Source of the DNA: Mariprofundaceae bacterium
GTDB lineage: Bacteria > Pseudomonadota > Zetaproteobacteria > Mariprofundales > Mariprofundaceae
Assembly (NCBI GenBank): GCA_030950745.1
Contig: JAUZQZ010000063.1
Span: 1-32,001, forward strand
Direction: 5' to 3'
Length of the DNA stretch: 32,001 nucleotides
The position numbers and the translations under genes were made by a program. How positions within the stretch are numbered: the stretch's first letter is position 1; each line of letters opens with the position of its first letter. Below, in pieces: positions 31,395 through 32,001 of this stretch. A model generated the notes under the pieces. That model made no database searches. It saw nothing but the letters and a program-made list of their open reading frames with translations, and was not told the origin of the DNA.

Positions 31395-31868
31395 TCACGT
31401 GTAATAGGGTTGAAATGTGGCTATCATTGGCCTGTGCGGTATGTTCTTAATGTGTCCGCAGGTATTCATACCATGATGGATGGCTGATCCATGATTTCCA
31501 TGCAGAAACTGCGCGGCACCGCGTTTGCTGTCCAGCGCCAAGCCCGATTCAGACAGGAAAAAGAAACCACCGGCCATCAATAATCTGGCTTCTTGCATGG
31601 TGGCGACGTTACCACCTGAACACAGGGCAAACCACGCCAGTTCAGGCCTGTGAGCAAGGTGCCAGCGGGCGATTTCCAGCCCTCGAATATCGGGGTCATC
31701 AATATCAGTAATCAGGACGGAAAGAGGCGTTTTAACGATTGCCCGGCACACATGATTGTTGTGCTCTACCTTTGGGAAAAACCCGTTTGCCTCCATCATG
31801 TTGGCCAGTTGATGGGCTGCAATAATTCTTTTCGATACAATCAGGGTGTCATTCCTGAACATACGCAT
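31395..31868 (-). CDS. Receiver-like (pseudo-receiver) protein
   Basis: 157 aa; REC-like DTLIVSKRIIAAHQLANMMEANGF and VLITDIDDPDIRGLEIARW, but lacks the acidic pair after beta1; GGAGG ribosome-binding site upstream. Confidence 0.5.
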   Translation of the reverse strand: MRMFRNDTLIVSKRIIAAHQLANMMEANGFFPKVEHNNHVCRAIVKTPLSVLITDIDDPDIRGLEIARWHLAHRPELAWFALCSGGNVATMQEARLLMAGGFFFLSESGLALDSKRGAAQFLHGNHGSAIHHGMNTCGHIKNIPHRPMIATFQPYYT

Positions 31869-31907
31869 CCTCCTTTTTTCTTCATGGAGACATGATATAT
31901 CAATATA

Positions 31908-31958
31908 ATGACAACATGATGGCAGGATTGTGACAACGTTATGTCATGCATATGTCAC
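31908..31958. promoter_or_regulatory. Candidate divergent PhoB-box array
   Basis: Five 7-bp units at 11-bp steps: - strand TTGTCAC-aatc-CTGCCAT-catg-TTGTCAT (31936-31908), + strand ATGTCAT-gcat-ATGTCAC (31941-31958). Confidence 0.6.
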
Positions 31959-32001
31959 GCTAAAACGGTAGGGTTAGCTTATGGATAAATTGTGGCCGGA
32001 T

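Overview
The window is a gene-dense proteobacterial chromosome segment made mostly of core genes. No rRNA, tRNA, CRISPR array, prophage or intact transposase was recognised.

Left part: phosphomannomutase (-), Rep/UvrD helicase (+), a PilZ-like protein (-), a nitronate monooxygenase-like protein with a Cys cluster (-), alanine dehydrogenase (+), a hybrid histidine kinase (+), then carB-greA-DUF4149-AI2E transporter-yfgM-bamB-der-ratA-rnfH (+), a small lipoprotein (-) and an iron alcohol dehydrogenase (+).

Right part, all on -: pgsA, trmL, gmk, ferredoxin, an alanine/glycine:cation symporter, a MIF-like tautomerase, rnfE/G/D/C/B, rnfA, phoU and a receiver-like protein.

The most interesting signals are non-coding: (1) a ~266-bp nested inverted-repeat element between rnfA and rnfB; (2) a five-unit, 11-bp-phased Pho-box-like array at a divergent promoter next to phoU and a pseudo-receiver gene; (3) an AT-rich 355-bp spacer upstream of pgsA with several DnaA-box-like sites, direct repeats and an ARG-box-like palindrome; (4) a perfect 16-bp hairpin in the gmk-trmL spacer; (5) a consensus sigma70 promoter placed so that phoU mRNA should be leaderless; (6) a palindromic repeat upstream of carB. 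No clearly new multi-gene system was identified.
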